64,000 nucleotides of DNA from Pseudonocardia asaccharolytica DSM 44247 = NBRC 16224 (lineage in GTDB: Bacteria; Actinomycetota; Actinomycetes; Mycobacteriales; Pseudonocardiaceae). Below, one piece after another: positions 19,508 through 27,394 of the stretch; positions within the stretch are counted from its first letter, which is position 1, and each line of letters begins with the position of its first letter. The stretch spans positions 248,001 through 312,000 of the forward strand of contig NZ_AUII01000001.1 of assembly GCF_000423625.1 (NCBI RefSeq), in the 5' to 3' direction. The position numbers were made by a program, and so were the translations under genes. The notes beneath the pieces are model-generated. The model saw nothing but the letters and a program-made list of their open reading frames with translations. It had not been told where the DNA came from and ran no database searches.

Positions 19508-20265
19508 CGGGCGCTGGAGTTCTACGGGTTCGGTCTGCCGGATGCAGGAGGGACTCGCGGCGCAGCGCGAGAAGCGGGCGCCGAGCTTCACCGGACGGCG
19601 ACTACGGGATGGCCGCCCTGGTCGATGACCTCGTCGCGGTCGTCGCCGCACTCGGCGAGCGGCCGGTGCTGGCCGGTGCCTTGATGGGCGGGATGACCTC
19701 GCTGTTCGGGCAGAGCGATCGTGGCGACCTCGCCCGCGCGCTGATCCTGGTGGACATCGTGCCCCGGGTCGGACCCGGTGGGATCGAGCGGATCAAAGCG
19801 TTCATGACCGGCGACCCGAACGGGTTCGGCTCGCTCGAGGAGGTCGCCGAGGCGGTGCGCGCCTACAACCCGCACCGCACCCGGCCGCCCAGCCCCGAGG
19901 GGCTGCGCAAGAACGTCCGGTTGCACGAGGACGGCCGCTGGTACTGGCACTGGGATCCCGCGTTCCTGCGCATCGACGGCGAACCGGCCAGGGCCGCGAC
20001 GCACGAACAGGCGCGTGCTGCCGCGGCGCGGGTGCGGGTGCCGACGCTGCTGGTCCGCGGGGAGCAGTCCGACATCGTCAGTGACGAGGGCGTCGCCGAG
20101 CTGCTGGAACTCATCCCCGGCGCACAGCACGTGGATGTCTCCGGGACCGGGCATGTGGATGTCTCCGGGACCGGGCATATGGTCGCCGGCGACGACAACG
20201 ACGTGTTCCCCCGCCGGTTGCTGGGCTTCCTCACCGATCTCCGCGATCTCAGCGCGGGCGCGTAG
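19508..20265 (+). pseudogene. Decayed alpha/beta hydrolase (no N-terminal part, no nucleophile)
   Basis: From about 19600 the frame reads as the cap and C-terminal half of an alpha/beta hydrolase (DGDYGMAALVDDLVAVVAALGERPVLAGALMGG). The first strands, the oxyanion HG motif and the start codon region are missing; the 90 bases before are scrambled across frames. The nucleophile elbow, normally GxSxGG, reads GALMGG, so serine is lost. The catalytic-His segment is duplicated by an exact 24-bp tandem repeat (20131-20154 and 20155-20178), giving VDVSGTGH twice. Together these mark a pseudogene. Confidence 0.75.
20131..20178 (+). repeat. 24-bp exact tandem duplication inside the decayed hydrolase
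   Basis: The unit encodes VDVSGTGH and is present twice back to back, 20131-20154 and 20155-20178, with no mismatch. It duplicates the strand-turn that carries the catalytic histidine of alpha/beta hydrolases. The lack of divergence suggests a recent slippage event. Confidence 0.9.
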
Positions 20266-20329
20266 CGCGTTATGGCTCCATAACGCGGGGAAGGCTCGGG
20301 CCCGGAGCGCGTTATGGCTCCATGACGCG
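20266..20329. repeat. Paired-palindrome intergenic element, copy A
   Basis: Two near-palindromes, CGCGTTATGG-CT-CCATAACGCG (20266-20287) and CGCGTTATGG-CT-CCATGACGCG (20308-20329), have centres exactly 42 bp apart. The element starts directly after the stop of the decayed hydrolase and ends about 50 bp before the CoA-transferase start. The same arrangement recurs at 44.68, 60.38 and 61.94 kb. A terminator or a binding site for a dimeric protein is possible. Confidence 0.85.
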
Positions 20330-20380
20330 GCGGCGCTACCGTAGTCGCCCAGAGATCCACGGCAGATCGGGAGTCGCCGA

Positions 20381-21613
20381 ATGCTCGAACAGCCCCTGCC
20401 CCTCGCCGGGATGCGCGTCGTCGAGGTGTCCTCCTTCGTCGCGGCGCCGCTGGGCGGGATGACGCTCGCCCAGCTCGGCGCGGAGGTGATCAGGGTCGAC
20501 CCGATCGGCGGGGCGCCGGACCACCGCCGCTGGCCGCTGGCCCCGTCGGGTACCTCGCTGTACTGGGCCGGGCTGAACAAGGGGAAGAAGTCGGTGTCGG
20601 TGGACTTCCGGTCCACCGAGGGACGGGCGCTGGTCACCCGGCTGGTCACCGACTCCGGGCCGGACGGCGGGATCGTGCTGACCAATGCGGTCGGCCGGCG
20701 GTGGCTGGAGTACGACGCCCTGGTCGAGCACCGCCCCGACCTCATCCACGTGCAGATCGAGGGCCATTACGACGGCACCCCCGCGGTGGACTACACGGTC
20801 AATGCCGCGATCGGGTTCCCGATGGTGACCGGCCCCGAAGGGCACGCCGACCCGGTCAACCATGTGCTGCCGGCCTGGGACATCGCCTGCGGGCTGTACT
20901 CCGCGCTGGGAATCCTCGGCGCCGACCGGCAGCGCCGGGTGACCGGGCGCGGCCAGCGGATGAGCGTCGCGCTCTACGACGTGGCGCTCGCGGCCGCCGG
21001 AAATCTCGGCTTCCTCGCCGAGGCACAGATCAACCGGGTGGTCCGGCGACGGTACGGCAACTACCTCTACGGCGGGTTCGCGCGCGACTTCACCACCCGC
21101 GACGGCGGCCGGGTGATGGTCGTCGCGCTGACCAAGCGGCATTGGGCCGACCTGCTCGTCGCCACCGACCTCGTCGACGTCGTCGACGCGCTGGAGAAGA
21201 GTCTCGGCGTCGACTTCTCGACCGAGGACGACCGCTTCGAGTACCGCGAGGTGCTCGCCGGGCTGCTCTCGCGGTGGTTCTCGCGCACCGATCTCGTCGA
21301 CGTGAAGACTGCGCTGACCGGCACCTCCTTGCTCTGGTCGACCTACAACACGTTCGCCGAGCTGGTGACGGAGGACAGCCCCAGCCGGGCGATGGTTGCG
21401 GAGAACCCGATGATGGGCGTCGTCGACCAGCCCGGGGTTGGCCGCCACCTCGCGCCCGGCCTGCCGGTGGCGATCGAGGGCGCCACCCGGGAACCGGTGC
21501 GCGCGCCGGTGCTGGGCGAGCACACCGACAGCGTGCTGGGCGGCCTCGGGCTGTCGACGGCCGAGCTCGCCGACCTGCATTCCCGCGGCGTGATCCGCGG
21601 CAACGCCCAGTAA
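20381..21613 (+). CDS. CaiB/BaiF-type CoA transferase, 2-methylfumaryl-CoA isomerase-like (Mct)
   Basis: This 410-residue class III CoA-transferase starts GMRVVEVSSFVAAPLGGMTLAQLGAEVIRVDP. The text from there, including GLNKGKKSVSVDFR, VDYTVNAAIGFPMVTGP, NHVLPAWDIACG and GNYLYGGFARDF, closely follows what I know of the mesaconyl-CoA C1-C4 CoA transferase of Chloroflexus. That enzyme moves CoA within the same molecule. The catalytic aspartate is Asp167 in PAWD. The ATG follows GGGAGTCGCCGA. None of the other genes of the 3-hydroxypropionate or mesaconate routes is nearby, so the pathway is uncertain. A role in C5 branched dicarboxylate use is inferred. Confidence 0.85.
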   Translation: MLEQPLPLAGMRVVEVSSFVAAPLGGMTLAQLGAEVIRVDPIGGAPDHRRWPLAPSGTSLYWAGLNKGKKSVSVDFRSTEGRALVTRLVTDSGPDGGIVLTNAVGRRWLEYDALVEHRPDLIHVQIEGHYDGTPAVDYTVNAAIGFPMVTGPEGHADPVNHVLPAWDIACGLYSALGILGADRQRRVTGRGQRMSVALYDVALAAAGNLGFLAEAQINRVVRRRYGNYLYGGFARDFTTRDGGRVMVVALTKRHWADLLVATDLVDVVDALEKSLGVDFSTEDDRFEYREVLAGLLSRWFSRTDLVDVKTALTGTSLLWSTYNTFAELVTEDSPSRAMVAENPMMGVVDQPGVGRHLAPGLPVAIEGATREPVRAPVLGEHTDSVLGGLGLSTAELADLHSRGVIRGNAQ

Positions 21614-21699
21614 GGACCGGTGCAGTAGCGGCCGGGCGGCTCAGCTCCCGGTGGGGCACCCCGCCGCCGCCGCGGCCGGGGCATCGGCGATGATCTTCG

Positions 21700-21765
21700 C
21701 GCTCCCTCCCGCCCGGCTCCGCACAGCCCAGCGACGGTGGTCTCGCGACCGGGCGGGAGGGAGCG
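21700..21765. terminator. 17-bp inverted repeat downstream of the CoA transferase
   Basis: Perfect arms CGCTCCCTCCCGCCCGG (21700-21716) and CCGGGCGGGAGGGAGCG (21749-21765) are separated by 32 bases. It may terminate the transferase transcript. It also borders the histidine-kinase fragment, so it could mark a rearrangement edge. Confidence 0.5.
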
Positions 21766-21786
21766 GTCCGGGTTTGCCCTACCGCC

Positions 21787-21969
21787 GCGTTGGGGAACAC
21801 CGCCAACTTCGTGGTCACCGAGGCGCTCACCAACGTGGCCAAGGATTCCGGCGCGTCGCAGGCCACGGTGCTCGTGCGGGCCGACGATGCTCACGGCAAA
21901 CTCGGGCTGCCGCCGTCGAGTGACGATCACCGACGCGTCATGGCCGTTCTGACCTGGCTGCGAGCCTGA
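21787..21969 (+). pseudogene. Fragment of a sensor histidine kinase ATPase domain
   Basis: In frame to a TGA at 21967 the sequence reads NFVVTEALTNVAKDSGASQ and then ATVLVRADDAHGKLGL. This is the N-box region of HisKA_3/NarL-type sensor kinases (normally VxEALTNVAKHSxA). Only about 58 residues remain. No start codon, dimerisation helix or G-box is present, and the tail after GKLGL is unrelated. It is a remnant. Confidence 0.6.
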
Positions 21970-22001
21970 GCCCCACCGCTGGGTGACGCCAGACTGGAGG
22001 C

Positions 22002-22883
22002 ATGCCCGAGCTACCGGAGGTGGAGAGCGCGCGCCAGGTGCTGCGCTGCGCGCTGCATCGTGAGATCGCCGCCGTCGACGACACCGACGAATGGGTCTGC
22101 CGCCCGCACCGGCCCGGGGAGATCGCCGGCGCGCTGGCCGGTGGCAGGCTCGTCGCGGCCCACCGGCGCGGCAAGACGATGTGGTGCGAGACCGAGGACG
22201 GCGCGGGCGAATCCGGCCCGCGGCTGGGGATCCACCTCGGAATGAGCGGGCGGATCATCGTCAGCGGCGACGACGGGGTGCGCGGCGGCGGCGAGCCCGA
22301 GCGTCCCGACCGGCAGCCGGCCAAGCCCGAATGGGACCGGTTCGTCATCACCTTCGCCGACGGCGGGCAGCTGCGGCTGTTCGACAAGCGCAGACTCGCC
22401 AGGGTCCGTCTCGAACCCGACCTCGACGCGCTGGGCCCCGACGCCGCGGAGATCGGCGCGGCCGAGTTCGCCGAGCGGATCGGCCGCGGGAGATCCGCGG
22501 TGAAGGCGCGCCTGCTCGACCAGGGCGTGCTGGCCGGGATCGGCAACCTGCTCGCCGACGAGACGCTCTGGCAGGCGCGGGTGCATCCGGCCAGGCCCGC
22601 CGACGAGCTGAAGCCCGGCGAGCTCGAGCGGCTCCACCGCAGCCTGCAGGCGGCGTTGGCGGCGGCGACCGCCGGCGGCGGCGTGCATACGGGCACGATC
22701 ATCGAGCACCGGAACGCCGGGGCCACCTGCCCGCGCTGCGGCGCCTCGATGGCGCACGGCTCCGTCGGCGGCCGTTCGACGTGGTGGTGCAGCGCCGAAC
22801 AGGCCTGGCCCAGGCCAGCCGCAGCGTCGTGCACAGCGCCAGCCAGGTCGCGCCGACCAGCCAGCCGGCGAGAACGTCGGTGA
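22002..22883 (+). CDS. Fpg/Nei-family DNA glycosylase, C-terminus probably altered
   Basis: This is a base-excision repair glycosylase/AP lyase. The mature N-terminal Pro2 nucleophile and Glu3 are present (MPELPEVESARQ), as are the helix-two-turn-helix text (KARLLDQGVLAGIGNLLADETLW) and the start of the zinc finger (CPRCGASMAHGSVGGRSTWWC). A fourth zinc ligand after WWC is not obvious. The last 30 residues (from about AWPRPAAASC) are low-complexity and antisense to the PAP2 gene, which overlaps by 185 bp. I infer that the natural end lay near WWCSAEQ and that a deletion fused the two convergent genes. Activity could survive. Confidence 0.82.
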   Translation: MPELPEVESARQVLRCALHREIAAVDDTDEWVCRPHRPGEIAGALAGGRLVAAHRRGKTMWCETEDGAGESGPRLGIHLGMSGRIIVSGDDGVRGGGEPERPDRQPAKPEWDRFVITFADGGQLRLFDKRRLARVRLEPDLDALGPDAAEIGAAEFAERIGRGRSAVKARLLDQGVLAGIGNLLADETLWQARVHPARPADELKPGELERLHRSLQAALAAATAGGGVHTGTIIEHRNAGATCPRCGASMAHGSVGGRSTWWCSAEQAWPRPAAASCTAPARSRRPASRRERR

Positions 22884-23445
22884 GCCAGTGCACGCCCAGA
22901 TACACCCGGCTCGCGCCGACCGCGACGATCCACACCGCCGCGGCGGCGACGATCGCCACCCGGTACGCGATCGACCGGTTCGACCAGGCCAGTACGACCA
23001 GCGCACCGATCACCACGAGCGACACCGTGGCGTGCCCGGACGGCAGCGACTGGTTCGTCTCGGTGACCAGCTGGTCCGCGACCGGTGGGCGGACGCGGCC
23101 GAAGATCAGCTTCAGTGTCTGGAACACCACGTTCGCCCCGGCCGTGGCCACCACCAGGTACACCGCGTCGACGCGGTGTACCGGGGGGTGGCGGAACCAC
23201 AGCCGGCCCGCGGCCAGCACCGCGAGCAGCGACATCACCAGCGTGCTGCCGAGGGTGGTGACCACGATCGCCGCCATCGTCAGGTTCGGCGAGCGGATGC
23301 GCAGGACGTCGGCGAGCACCGGCCCGTCGGCCGTCCCCGCGCCGGTCCCGCTGTCGCCGGAGCACAGCAACCAGGCCGCGGCGACGGCGAGCGCGGTGAC
23401 GAGGAGGAACCCAGATCTCGGGGCCGGCCCGCGGCGAGAGGCCAT
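22699..23445 (-). CDS. PAP2-family membrane phosphatase
   Basis: This 248-residue integral membrane phosphatase has about six transmembrane helices. The three phosphatase motifs are intact: KLIFGRVRPP, PSGH and SRVYLGVHWLTDVLAGW, whose His residues do the phosphoryl transfer. Substrates in this family are lipid phosphates such as undecaprenyl or phosphatidylglycerol phosphates. The last 35-40 residues are Arg-rich and lie antisense to the Fpg/Nei gene, so the C-terminus may be replaced. It follows pgi after 13 bp on the same strand. Confidence 0.85.
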   Translation of the reverse strand: MASRRGPAPRSGFLLVTALAVAAAWLLCSGDSGTGAGTADGPVLADVLRIRSPNLTMAAIVVTTLGSTLVMSLLAVLAAGRLWFRHPPVHRVDAVYLVVATAGANVVFQTLKLIFGRVRPPVADQLVTETNQSLPSGHATVSLVVIGALVVLAWSNRSIAYRVAIVAAAAVWIVAVGASRVYLGVHWLTDVLAGWLVGATWLALCTTLRLAWARPVRRCTTTSNGRRRSRAPSRRRSAGRWPRRSGAR

Positions 23446-23458
23446 CGGGACGCGCCGG

Positions 23459-25138
23459 CTACGGGGTGGTGCGTCCGCGCAGCGCCCGGTAGCGGCGGAT
23501 GAGCGCGGCGGTGGAGGCGTCCAGGTCCTCGGGGTCCGGCCCGTTCTGGCTGAGCACCGGGACGAGCCGGTTGGCCAGCACCTTGCCCCGCTCGACGCCC
23601 CACTGGTCGAAGGAGTCGACGCCCCAGATGGTGCCCTGCACGAACGTGACGTGTTCGTAGAACGCGATCAGCTGGCCCAGTACCGCCGGGGTCAGCTTCG
23701 GGGCCAGGATCGTCGAGGAGGGCCGGTTGCCCGGCATCACCTTGTGCGCCACCAGCGCGGCCGGGGTGGCCTCGGCGGCGATCTCCTCCGCGGTGCGGCC
23801 GAACGCCAGCGCCGCGGTCTGGGCGAACAGGTTGGCCATGAACAGGTCGTGCATGTCCGCCGCGCCCTCGCCGGGCAGCGCGTGGTGGGGTTCGGCGAAG
23901 CCGAGGAAATCGGCCGGCACCAGCCGGGTGCCCTGGTGCAGCAGCTGGTAGAAGGCGTGCTGGCCGTTGGTGCCCGGCTCGCCCCACCAGATCTGTCCGG
24001 TCGCGGACTTGACCGGCACCCCGTCGCCGCGCACCGACTTGCCGTTGGACTCCATCGTGAGCTGCTGCAGGTAGGCGGGCAGCCGGTGCAGGTACTGGCT
24101 GTAGGGCAGCACTGCGTGGGTCTCGGCGCCGAAGAAGTTCGCATACCACACGCCCAGCAGCCCGGCGATCACCGGTAGGTTCGCCTCGAGCCGGGCGGTG
24201 CGGAAATGCTGGTCGAGCGCGTGCATCCCGGCCAGGAACTCGGCGAACCGGGCGGGCCCGATCGCGACCATCAGCGACAGCCCGATCGCGGAGTCGAGCG
24301 AGTAGCGCCCGCCCACCCAGTCCCAGAACCCGAACATGGCGGCCTCGTCGATGCCGAACCCGCGCACCTTCTCGGCATCGGTCGACACCGCGACGAAGTG
24401 GCGGGTCACCGCGGCCTGGTCGCCGAGGGCGGCCAGCAGCCAGGCGCGGGCGTGGCCGGCGTTGGTCAGCGTCTCCAGGGTGGTGAAGGTCTTCGACGCG
24501 ACGATGAACAGGGTGGTGGCCGGGTCGAGGTCGCGGAGGGTCTCGGCGAGGTCGGTGGGGTCGATGTTGGAGACGAACCGGCATTCCAGGTCGCGCCGGG
24601 CATAGTCCTTGAGCGCCTCATACGCCATCACCGGGCCCAGGTCCGAGCCGCCGATCCCGATGTTGACCACGGTGCGGATCCGCTCCCCGGTGTGCCCGGT
24701 CCAGGCTCCGGAGCGGACCGCCTCGGCGAAGCCGGCCATCCGGTCGAGCACCGCGTGCACGTCGGCGACGACGTCGCGGCCGTCGACGACCAGCCGGGCG
24801 TCGCGGGGCAGCCGCAGCGCGGTGTGCAGCACGGCGCGGTCCTCGCTGGTGTTGACGTGCGCGCCGGTGCACATCGCCTCGATCCGGGCGGGCAGCCCGG
24901 CGCGGTGGGCCAGCGCGACCAGCAGCGACAGCGTGTCGCGGGTGATCCGGTGCTTGGAGTAGTCCAGGACCAGATCGGCGCCGGTCGCGGTCATCGCCTC
25001 GGCCCGGCCGGGGTCGGTGGCGAACAGGTCCCGCAGGTGGAGCGGCGCGATCTCGCGATGGTGCGCGACGAGCGCGGACCACTCCCGGGTGGCGGTGATA
25101 TCGGCATGCTCGGCTGCGCTGCTGCTGTGGGAGCTCAC
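23459..25138 (-). CDS. pgi: Glucose-6-phosphate isomerase
   Basis: Pgi interconverts glucose 6-phosphate and fructose 6-phosphate. The 559 residues carry the family signatures: [33 protein letters not shown], the catalytic region [14 protein letters not shown], and the C-terminal [18 protein letters not shown]. Length is standard for bacterial Pgi. The GTG start has only a weak ribosome-binding site. It is divergent from the DoxX gene and is followed by the PAP2 gene. Confidence 0.96.
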   Translation of the reverse strand: MSSHSSSAAEHADITATREWSALVAHHREIAPLHLRDLFATDPGRAEAMTATGADLVLDYSKHRITRDTLSLLVALAHRAGLPARIEAMCTGAHVNTSEDRAVLHTALRLPRDARLVVDGRDVVADVHAVLDRMAGFAEAVRSGAWTGHTGERIRTVVNIGIGGSDLGPVMAYEALKDYARRDLECRFVSNIDPTDLAETLRDLDPATTLFIVASKTFTTLETLTNAGHARAWLLAALGDQAAVTRHFVAVSTDAEKVRGFGIDEAAMFGFWDWVGGRYSLDSAIGLSLMVAIGPARFAEFLAGMHALDQHFRTARLEANLPVIAGLLGVWYANFFGAETHAVLPYSQYLHRLPAYLQQLTMESNGKSVRGDGVPVKSATGQIWWGEPGTNGQHAFYQLLHQGTRLVPADFLGFAEPHHALPGEGAADMHDLFMANLFAQTAALAFGRTAEEIAAEATPAALVAHKVMPGNRPSSTILAPKLTPAVLGQLIAFYEHVTFVQGTIWGVDSFDQWGVERGKVLANRLVPVLSQNGPDPEDLDASTAALIRRYRALRGRTTP

Positions 25139-25366
25139 GATCTCATCATGCCCATCCTGCGCGGTCGAGGGCGGAACCCCGACCCGCCGTCGCTGCCGCT
25201 CGTCTCACGCGTTACACCGCTGGGTGATCCGATCGGCAGCTCAGCGTGCTCCGACGTCCGATTGGCGCAATTTTCCCCCGTTCGGCGGAGAAGCATGCAA
25301 CCATAGGGCCCTCCTTCGCGTCACTCGACTGCGCTTCCCTGTCACCGCTCGTCACTGGAGGGTGTC
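25139..25366. promoter_or_regulatory. Divergent intergenic region between pgi and doxX
   Basis: This 228-bp stretch must hold promoters for both flanking genes. It contains a locally A/T-rich patch (about 25260-25305) but no operator or hairpin that I can name. Confidence 0.3.
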
Positions 25367-25825
25367 ATGTCCCGTTCGCTCAGCGGCCCGTTCCGCGATG
25401 TCGCGCTGCTCGTGGCCCGCGTGGCGATCGCCGTGATCATGGTTGCGCATGCGTGGCAGAAGCTGTTCACGATGGGGGTCTCCGACACCGCCGTGGTCTT
25501 CCACCGGTTCGGCATCCCGCTGGCGATCGTGGCGGCGTCGTTCACGATCGTCGTCGAGTTCGTCGCGTCCGCGCTGTTCGTGGTCGGTTGGCAGATGCCT
25601 GTCGCGGGATCGTTCCTCGTGTTCGTGATGGTCGGTGCGATCGTGTTCGTACACGGCTCCAAGGGAATCTTCGTCGCGGACGGTGGGTGGGAGCTGGTCG
25701 GCGTGATCATCGCCGCGACCCTGGGGCTGATGGCTACCGGTCCCGGCCGGATCAGTCTCGACCACGTGCTGGCGCTGCGCCGGGCTCGGGACGCGGCGGT
25801 GATCCGCCGGCCGATCCCCGCCTGA
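25367..25825 (+). CDS. DoxX-family membrane protein
   Basis: The 152-residue protein has four transmembrane helices and the DoxX pattern: an N-terminal helix containing VARVAIAVIMVAHAWQKL, the following HRFGIPLAI segment, then ALFVVGWQMPVAGSFLVFVMVGAIVFVHG and a last helix GVIIAATLGLMATGPGRISLD. DoxX proteins are quinone-related or redox-linked membrane proteins of mostly unknown role. The ATG has GGAGGG upstream. A GAF-LytTR regulator follows 84 bp later on the same strand and may control it. Confidence 0.88.
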   Translation: MSRSLSGPFRDVALLVARVAIAVIMVAHAWQKLFTMGVSDTAVVFHRFGIPLAIVAASFTIVVEFVASALFVVGWQMPVAGSFLVFVMVGAIVFVHGSKGIFVADGGWELVGVIIAATLGLMATGPGRISLDHVLALRRARDAAVIRRPIPA

Positions 25826-25909
25826 ACCACCGGCCGGTGCCGGACATGCTCTTGACCCCGGCTCCGGCCGAGGCCAGGCTGGCCGTCGAGCTCTTGAGCA
25901 GGAGCCGAC

Positions 25910-27301
25910 ATGGCCACCGAGACAATTCAGACGGGTCGGCGGAGCGCCGACCGCGTGCGCCGAACCGTCGCGGCTTGGGAGCGTTTCGTCGCGGGCGACG
26001 ATGACGTCGACGGCATCCCACCGGTCATCCTGATCTCCTGGCACCGCAGCCGCGATCTCTACCGCGTCGACCCGATCCGCACGAGTCCACCGCCCGCCGT
26101 GGGCGCCGGCACCGGTTCGCTGCTGCACGACAGCATCCTGACTCAGCTCGGCGGGCTGGCGGCGTCGGTCGCCGAGCGCGGGGATGGCGCCCTCACCACG
26201 GTCACCGACGGCACGGGGCAGATCCTCGGCGCATGGGGACCGCGTGACATCCTGCGCCGCGCGGCCGACAGCCACCTCGCGCCGCTGTTCACCTGGTCGG
26301 AGCGCGCAACCGGGACCAACGGGATGGGAACCGCACTGGGGCGGCGCGGCCCGGTGACCGTCCGTGGGCCGGAGCACTGGTGCGCGGCGCTGCACGGGTG
26401 GAGCTGCAACGGAACCGCCATCGATGATCCGGTCAGCGGCGAACCCATCGCGGTGCTGAACGTCTCCGTTTTCGACCCCGACCTCCCGAGTCCGCTGCCG
26501 CGCCTGCTCGAGCATGAGGTGGCGCCGCTGCGCCGCGACCTGCGGCTGCGCGCCGACCGTGATGGCATGCAGCTGGTGGAGGCGTTCGTCGCGGCCCAGG
26601 CCGCCGCGCCAGGAGCGACACTCATGGTCATCGATACCGCGGGGCAGGTCGTGATCGCGAACGAACGCGCCCGTGCCCGCAACGGTCAGCTCCCGGTGCA
26701 CCCCGCTGTCGACCCCGGTGAACGGTGGCAGCCCACGGCGCCGGGGCTGCGCGACCTCGTGCGGGAGGCGGTCGGGCGGGTCCAGGCCGATCACCGCTGG
26801 GTGGGGGTCGCCGACCTCGATCTCCTCTCCGAGGAGACGACGACGTTCGAACTGCGTCCGATCGTCTCGGCGAACGGGTTGATCGGGCTGCTGCTGGTCG
26901 GCTCCGATCGCCCGGACGGCGAGCCGATCGGGCGCGGGACCCGGCGGTCCAGCGGTATCGGACCGGAACGCATCGTCGGGATCCGCGACGAGCGGCTCAT
27001 CATTCTCGTCCCGGCCGAGATCCGCTACGCCGAAGCCAGTAAGCACGCGGTCTGGCTGATCACGGATCAGGGGCGGGTGCGGGCCGCCGGGCGCGGGATG
27101 GACAGCGTCGAACGGGAGCTGGAGCCGTTCGGCTTCCTGCGGGTTCACCGGAGCTACCTGGTGAAGGTCCATCGGATCAGGGAGGTCGAGCGCGGCTTCT
27201 CCAAGGGCACGCTCACGGTGAGCACCCAGCATCACGGCCGGGAGGGGATCCCGGTGGCGCGACGGCAGGCGGCGGAGCTGCGCCGGAGGCTGGGAATCTG
27301 A
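25910..27301 (+). CDS. GAF-sensor transcription factor with LytTR DNA-binding domain
   Basis: The 463-residue protein joins two parts rarely seen together. Residues about 20-220 match the N-terminal sensor of AcoR-type activators (ISWHRSRDLYRVDP, RATGTNGMGTALGRRGPVTV, HWCAALHGWSCNGTAI, GEPIAVLNVSVF). A PAS-like linker follows (ATLMVIDTAGQVVIANERA). The AAA+ sigma-54-interacting domain of AcoR is absent. Residues about 350-463 are a LytTR domain (FGFLRVHRSYLVKVHRIREVERGF). It should sense a small ligand and bind DNA directly. Targets are unknown; the DoxX gene just upstream is the nearest candidate. Its end is marked by a strong hairpin. Confidence 0.85.
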   Translation: MATETIQTGRRSADRVRRTVAAWERFVAGDDDVDGIPPVILISWHRSRDLYRVDPIRTSPPPAVGAGTGSLLHDSILTQLGGLAASVAERGDGALTTVTDGTGQILGAWGPRDILRRAADSHLAPLFTWSERATGTNGMGTALGRRGPVTVRGPEHWCAALHGWSCNGTAIDDPVSGEPIAVLNVSVFDPDLPSPLPRLLEHEVAPLRRDLRLRADRDGMQLVEAFVAAQAAAPGATLMVIDTAGQVVIANERARARNGQLPVHPAVDPGERWQPTAPGLRDLVREAVGRVQADHRWVGVADLDLLSEETTTFELRPIVSANGLIGLLLVGSDRPDGEPIGRGTRRSSGIGPERIVGIRDERLIILVPAEIRYAEASKHAVWLITDQGRVRAAGRGMDSVERELEPFGFLRVHRSYLVKVHRIREVERGFSKGTLTVSTQHHGREGIPVARRQAAELRRRLGI

Positions 27302-27322
27302 CGGTGCTCGAACGCGACGGCG

Positions 27323-27367
27323 CTTGAGCGGCGCAAGCGTCGCGCTGGGACGCTTGCGCCGCTCAAG
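27323..27367. terminator. Bidirectional hairpin between convergent genes
   Basis: Eighteen-base arms (27323-27340 and 27350-27367) start CTTGAGCGGCGCAAGCGT and pair perfectly around a nine-base loop. It lies 21 bp after the regulator stop and 27 bp before the acyl-CoA dehydrogenase stop on the other strand, so it can terminate both. Confidence 0.75.
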
Positions 27368-27394
27368 TGGCGCTGGGGAGGCGCTGGGCAGGCG

